DNA from: Microbacterium galbinum
GTDB taxonomy: Bacteria > Actinomycetota > Actinomycetes > Actinomycetales > Microbacteriaceae
Direction of reading: 5' to 3'
DNA: 64,000 bases
NCBI RefSeq assembly: GCF_023101185.1
Contig: NZ_CP078077.1
Coordinates: 3,129,630 to 3,193,629, forward strand
The notes under the pieces were generated by a model. That model did no database searches and had not been told where the DNA came from. It saw only the letters and a program-made list of their open reading frames with translations. The stretch's first letter is position 1. Every line of letters begins with the position of its first letter. This document shows, one piece after another, positions 61,240-64,000 of the stretch. The position numbers and the translations under genes were made by a program.

Positions 61240-62088
61240 GTGAGCACTCAGCCCGCCATCCCCACGTTCACCGCCCACAACGGATTCGCCCTGCCGGCGA
61301 TCGGCCTGGGGACGTACGCGCTCAACGGTGATGCCGGGGCGGATGCCGTGACCGGCGCCATCGGTGCCGGGTACCGCCTCATCGACTCCGCCTTCAACTA
61401 CGAGAACGAGGGTTCCGTCGGACGCGGGGTCGCGGCATCCGACGTCGATCGCGACGAGATCATCGTGACCACGAAACTTCCCGGTCGCCATCACCCCGCC
61501 GAGAAGGCCCGGACGAGCATCGAGGAGAGCCGGTCGCGTCTCGGCCTCGACGTCACCGACCTGCACCTCATCCACTGGCCGAACCCGAGCCAGGACGAGT
61601 ACGTGCAGGCGTGGGCGGCGCTCGTCGACGCGCAGCAGCGCGGGGTCGTGCGCCAGATCGGCGTCTCGAACTTCCTGCCCGAGCACCTCGAGCGCATCGA
61701 GCGCGAGACCGGGGTGCGTCCCGTCGTGAACCAGATCGAGGTGCACCCCTACTTCCCGCAGAGCGACCAGCTCGCGTACCACCGGGAGCACGGCATCCTC
61801 ACCGAGGCGTGGAGCCCGCTCGGCCGGGCGAAGGAACTGCTCGACGAAGACGTGATCCGCGAGGTCGCGGCCTCGCACGGCATCACTCCGGCACAGACGG
61901 TTCTCGCCTGGCACGTCGCCCGCGGCACGGTCTCGATCCCGAAGGCCTCGTCGCTCGAGCACCAGGTCGCGAACCTCGCCGCCGCCGAGGTCGCGCTCGA
62001 CGAGGCGGAGGTGCTGGCGATCACGGGTCTCGGGTGTGCGGACGGGCGACTCTTCGACGCCGATCCCGCGCACCACGAGGAGTCCTGA
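61240..62088 (+). CDS. Aldo/keto reductase
   Basis: This 282-residue NADPH-dependent oxidoreductase folds as a TIM barrel. The catalytic tetrad is visible: Asp and Tyr in RLIDSAFNYENEGSVGRG, Lys in VTTKLPG and His in LHLIHWPNP. The cofactor end is IPKASSLEHQVANL. Such enzymes reduce aldehydes or 2,5-diketo-gluconate; the physiological substrate is unknown. AAGGAG lies 5-6 nt before the GTG at 61240. It is convergent with the XRE regulator, leaving 7 bp between stop codons. Confidence 0.93.
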   Translation: MSTQPAIPTFTAHNGFALPAIGLGTYALNGDAGADAVTGAIGAGYRLIDSAFNYENEGSVGRGVAASDVDRDEIIVTTKLPGRHHPAEKARTSIEESRSRLGLDVTDLHLIHWPNPSQDEYVQAWAALVDAQQRGVVRQIGVSNFLPEHLERIERETGVRPVVNQIEVHPYFPQSDQLAYHREHGILTEAWSPLGRAKELLDEDVIREVAASHGITPAQTVLAWHVARGTVSIPKASSLEHQVANLAAAEVALDEAEVLAITGLGCADGRLFDADPAHHEES

Positions 62089-62095
62089 CCGAGGA

Positions 62096-62932
62096 TCAGA
62101 CCTTCTGCGTCCCCAGCACGCGCAGGAACTCGAGCTTGCTCGCCGCCTCGCTGCCCGGCGCCGCGGTGAGCACGATGAGCGCCTGGGACTCGTCCTCGGT
62201 GAACAGCGCCTGACAGTCGACCTCGATCTCACCGAGCTCGGGATGGATCATCGTCTTGTGCTGCTCGAAGCGCCTGCTCACCTCGTGGTTCTCCCAGAGC
62301 CCGATGAACTCCTCGCTGCGCGCCGAGAGTTCTCCCGCGATCTCGCCCGCCCGCGATCGCGCCCCCATCACGCCGTGCGCGGCGCGCAACGAGGCCACCA
62401 GGGCGCGGCTCTGGCGGGCGTGGTCGGCCTCGGGATAGCGCCGCCGCTCGCTCTCGGGCATCGCGAACCACCGGTAGATGCCGCTGCGCTCGAGTCCCGT
62501 CAGCGCGCTGGCGTCGCCGAGGAGGGCCCGAGCGGCGTCGTTCTGCACGAGCACCTCGTCGAGGACCGAGACCACGAACGCCGGGGTGTCGTGCAGGCGG
62601 TCGAGCACGCGCAGGATGCCGGGCCGCACGTACTCCGTGACGTGCGCGCGATCGGGGGCGCTGTAGCCGCACAAGCGGTAGAGGTAGTCGCGCTCGTCTT
62701 CGCTGAGCCGGAGCGCACGAGCGAGCGATGAGAGGATCTGCGCGCTGGGCTGCGGTCCACGGCGCTGCTCGAGGCGCGTGTAGTAGTCCGTCGACATCGT
62801 CGCGAGCTGAGCGACCTCCTCGCGACGCAGCCCGGCCGTACGCCGACGCGGCCCCGGCGACAACCCCACGTCGTCGGGGGTCAACGCCTCCCGGCGACGG
62901 AGGAGGAAGTCGGCCAGCGCATCACGATCCAC
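62096..62932 (-). CDS. XRE-family regulator with MmyB-like ligand-binding domain
   Basis: This 278-residue regulator has an N-terminal helix-turn-helix (LRREEVAQLATMSTDYYTRLEQ) and a C-terminal PAS-like MmyB domain (PAFVVSVLDEVLVQNDAARALLGD, YRWFAMPESERRRYPEADHARQSRALVASLRAA). Streptomyces relatives of this class often control an adjacent SDR or reductase gene. It is divergent from the SDR gene at 63033 with a 100-bp gap and convergent with the aldo/keto reductase. Regulation of the SDR is inferred from that layout. Confidence 0.92.
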   Translation of the reverse strand: MDRDALADFLLRRREALTPDDVGLSPGPRRRTAGLRREEVAQLATMSTDYYTRLEQRRGPQPSAQILSSLARALRLSEDERDYLYRLCGYSAPDRAHVTEYVRPGILRVLDRLHDTPAFVVSVLDEVLVQNDAARALLGDASALTGLERSGIYRWFAMPESERRRYPEADHARQSRALVASLRAAHGVMGARSRAGEIAGELSARSEEFIGLWENHEVSRRFEQHKTMIHPELGEIEVDCQALFTEDESQALIVLTAAPGSEAASKLEFLRVLGTQKV

Positions 62933-63032
62933 CCCCCGAGTATCCCGCGAGTCGCCGACCCGATCCAGGGATCGTCGCTCCCTGGATCAGCCGTCTCTGG
63001 AGCGGTCCATGCGATCGACGGAGGCTGGACGC

Positions 63033-63797
63033 ATGAACATCAGCGGAAACACCATCTTCATCCCCGGAGCGACGAGCGGCATCGGCCTCGCGCTCGCCCT
63101 CGCCCTGCGCGATCGCGGCAACACCGTGATCGTCGGCGGCCGGCGCACCGACCGTCTGGAGGCGATCGCCGCCGAGCACCCGGATCTCGGAACCGTGCGG
63201 ATCGACACCGCGGATGCCGGGAGCATCGAGGACGCCGCCCGCACGGTGCTCGCCGAGCATCCCTCCCTCAACGTGCTCGTGACGATGGCGGGCATCATGC
63301 GCACGGAGGACTGGCGCACGCCGGACGGTTTCCTCGCCACGGCCGAGGAGATCGTCACCACGAACGTCCTGGGGCCGATCCGCCTCATCGCGGCGTTCGT
63401 CGAGCACCTGCGACGTATGCCCGACGCCACGATCATGACGGTGTCCTCCGGGCTCGCCTTCGCTCCGCTGCGGGTCACGCCGACGTACAACGCGAGCAAG
63501 GCGGCGATCCACATGCTCAGCGAATCGCTGCGTCTCCAGTTCGAGGGATCGAGCGTCTCGGTCATCGAGCTCGAGCCCCCGGCCGTGCGCACCGACCTCA
63601 TGCCCGGGCACGCCGAGAACGACGCGGCGATGCCGCTCGACGAGTTCATCGCGGAGGTCATGACACTGCTCGAAACCCGGCCCGACGCCTCGGAGGTGCA
63701 GGTCGAGCGAGTGAAGTTCCTCCGCTACGGCGAGGCGCGCGGGGACTACGCACAGGTGGTCGCCGCACTCAACAGCACCGACCCGCACGGGAAGTGA
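63033..63797 (+). CDS. Short-chain dehydrogenase/reductase (DltE-like)
   Basis: This 254-residue Rossmann oxidoreductase has the cofactor motif IFIPGATSGIGLALALAL, the structural NVLVTMAGIMR, the catalytic Ser in MTVSSGLAF and the active-site YNASK in PTYNASKAAIHMLSESL. It is close to DltE-type SDRs by the HMLSESLR and PPAVRTDLMPGH segments, but no dlt genes are adjacent. GGAGG stands 8 nt before the ATG. It is likely regulated by the divergent XRE/MmyB-type regulator. Confidence 0.92.
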   Translation: MNISGNTIFIPGATSGIGLALALALRDRGNTVIVGGRRTDRLEAIAAEHPDLGTVRIDTADAGSIEDAARTVLAEHPSLNVLVTMAGIMRTEDWRTPDGFLATAEEIVTTNVLGPIRLIAAFVEHLRRMPDATIMTVSSGLAFAPLRVTPTYNASKAAIHMLSESLRLQFEGSSVSVIELEPPAVRTDLMPGHAENDAAMPLDEFIAEVMTLLETRPDASEVQVERVKFLRYGEARGDYAQVVAALNSTDPHGK

Positions 63798-63801
63798 GAG
63801 C

Positions 63802-63831
63802 GGCCGGGGCACCGGCCCCGGTGCCCCGGCC
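63802..63831. terminator. Hairpin between SDR and lactate dehydrogenase genes
   Basis: A perfect 12-bp GC-only stem (63802-63813 and 63820-63831) with a 6-nt loop lies between two converging genes. There is no T tract, so terminator strength is uncertain. Confidence 0.6.
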
Positions 63832-63854
63832 CACATCTCCGGGGGCGAATGCGG

Positions 63855-64000
63855 TCAGGCGCGCAGGGTCGTGGCGGCCGAGCGGAGCGCGTCGGCGGAT
63901 CCGCGCAGCAATGCCAGCTCGGAGTCGGAGAACGACGTGTTCCGGATCGGCACGGCACCCGAGGCGCTGACGATCGACGGCACCGAGAGTGCGACGCCGT
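63855..64000 (-). CDS. L-lactate/malate dehydrogenase family, C-terminal fragment
   Basis: Only the last 48 codons are inside the window. They read GVALSVPSIVSASGAVPI, then FSDSELALLRGSADALR, ending at TGA 63855. This matches the C-terminal substrate-domain end of L-lactate dehydrogenase (V-LSLP--V---G, then LS--E---L--SA--L). The NAD-binding part and active site lie outside, so the identity as lactate rather than malate dehydrogenase is likely but not certain. It converges with the SDR gene across the hairpin. Confidence 0.72.
   Translation of the reverse strand, partial: GVALSVPSIVSASGAVPIRNTSFSDSELALLRGSADALRSAATTLRA

Overview
The window is high-GC DNA packed with genes on both strands. 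It looks like chromosomal core DNA from an actinobacterium of the family Microbacteriaceae, most likely Microbacterium. Supporting this are many actinobacteria-restricted families (DUF3000, DUF3093, DUF3159, DUF3710, DUF4191, DUF4193, DUF7455, SepH, polyphosphate glucokinase, the GlnE/GlnA2 pair), gene orders shared with Mycobacterium around dut, sigA, sucB and glnA, and many start codons lying 6-7 nt after a TAnnnT -10 element, as in leaderless transcripts. I found no insertion sequence, prophage, CRISPR array, tRNA or plasmid function. One structured RNA is present: RNase P RNA.

Layout. 0-10.9 kb: a partial PemK/MazF-like gene, a lone ammonium transporter with two GlnR-type boxes, zapE, a sulfurtransferase with sufE, an anchored hydrolase, DUF3000 with RNase D, and a fadA/fadB-type beta-oxidation pair. 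11-20.8 kb: an SPFH-like membrane protein, dxs, aconitase (with a striking AT-rich palindrome upstream), DUF3159-DUF3710-dut, DUF3093, DUF4193 and sepH. 20.8-33.1 kb: a phosphodiesterase-like protein, topoisomerase IV subunits parC and parE separated by a small mosaic containing fragments of both genes, DUF7455, an unusual coupled pair of alanine racemase-like genes, an ATP-grasp ligase, a CofE-like ligase and the primary sigma factor. 33.2-41.3 kb: PAC2 protein, leucyl aminopeptidase, lpdA, sucB-type E2, a membrane protein with a kinase-like N-terminus, and DUF4191. 41.4-57.8 kb: RimK/RimB-type pair, RDD protein, glnA1 (GlnR box), glutaminase, YCII protein, an ABC exporter beside a NarL-type two-component system, AI-2E family permease, lipid kinase, glnE, glnA2, a small SPOR-like protein and ppgK. 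57.9-64 kb: rnpB, a family A DNA polymerase, a zinc-ribbon coiled-coil protein, a YchJ-like protein, aldo/keto reductase, XRE regulator, SDR and the C-terminal end of an L-lactate dehydrogenase.

How the genes work together. Nitrogen assimilation is the strongest theme: amt imports ammonium, glnA1 and glnA2 encode glutamine synthetase family members, GlnE would adenylylate GlnA1, and glutaminase runs the opposite reaction. GlnR-type boxes before amt and glnA1 tie them to one regulon. lpdA and the E2 gene serve 2-oxoacid dehydrogenases and aconitase the TCA cycle. dxs starts isoprenoid synthesis. parC/parE, sigA, sepH, zapE and rnpB are housekeeping functions.

The most unusual feature is at 28.2-31.8 kb. 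Two translationally coupled alanine racemase relatives carry complementary halves of the catalytic machinery: one has the PLP lysine but no SYG tyrosine segment, and the other has the tyrosine domain but almost no barrel and an Arg at the lysine position. They lie next to an ATP-grasp ligase and a CofE-like ligase, which suggests an uncharacterised D-amino-acid and amide-ligation module. The second most unusual feature is the parC/parE fragment mosaic at 24.3-25.7 kb, a scar of a tandem duplication.
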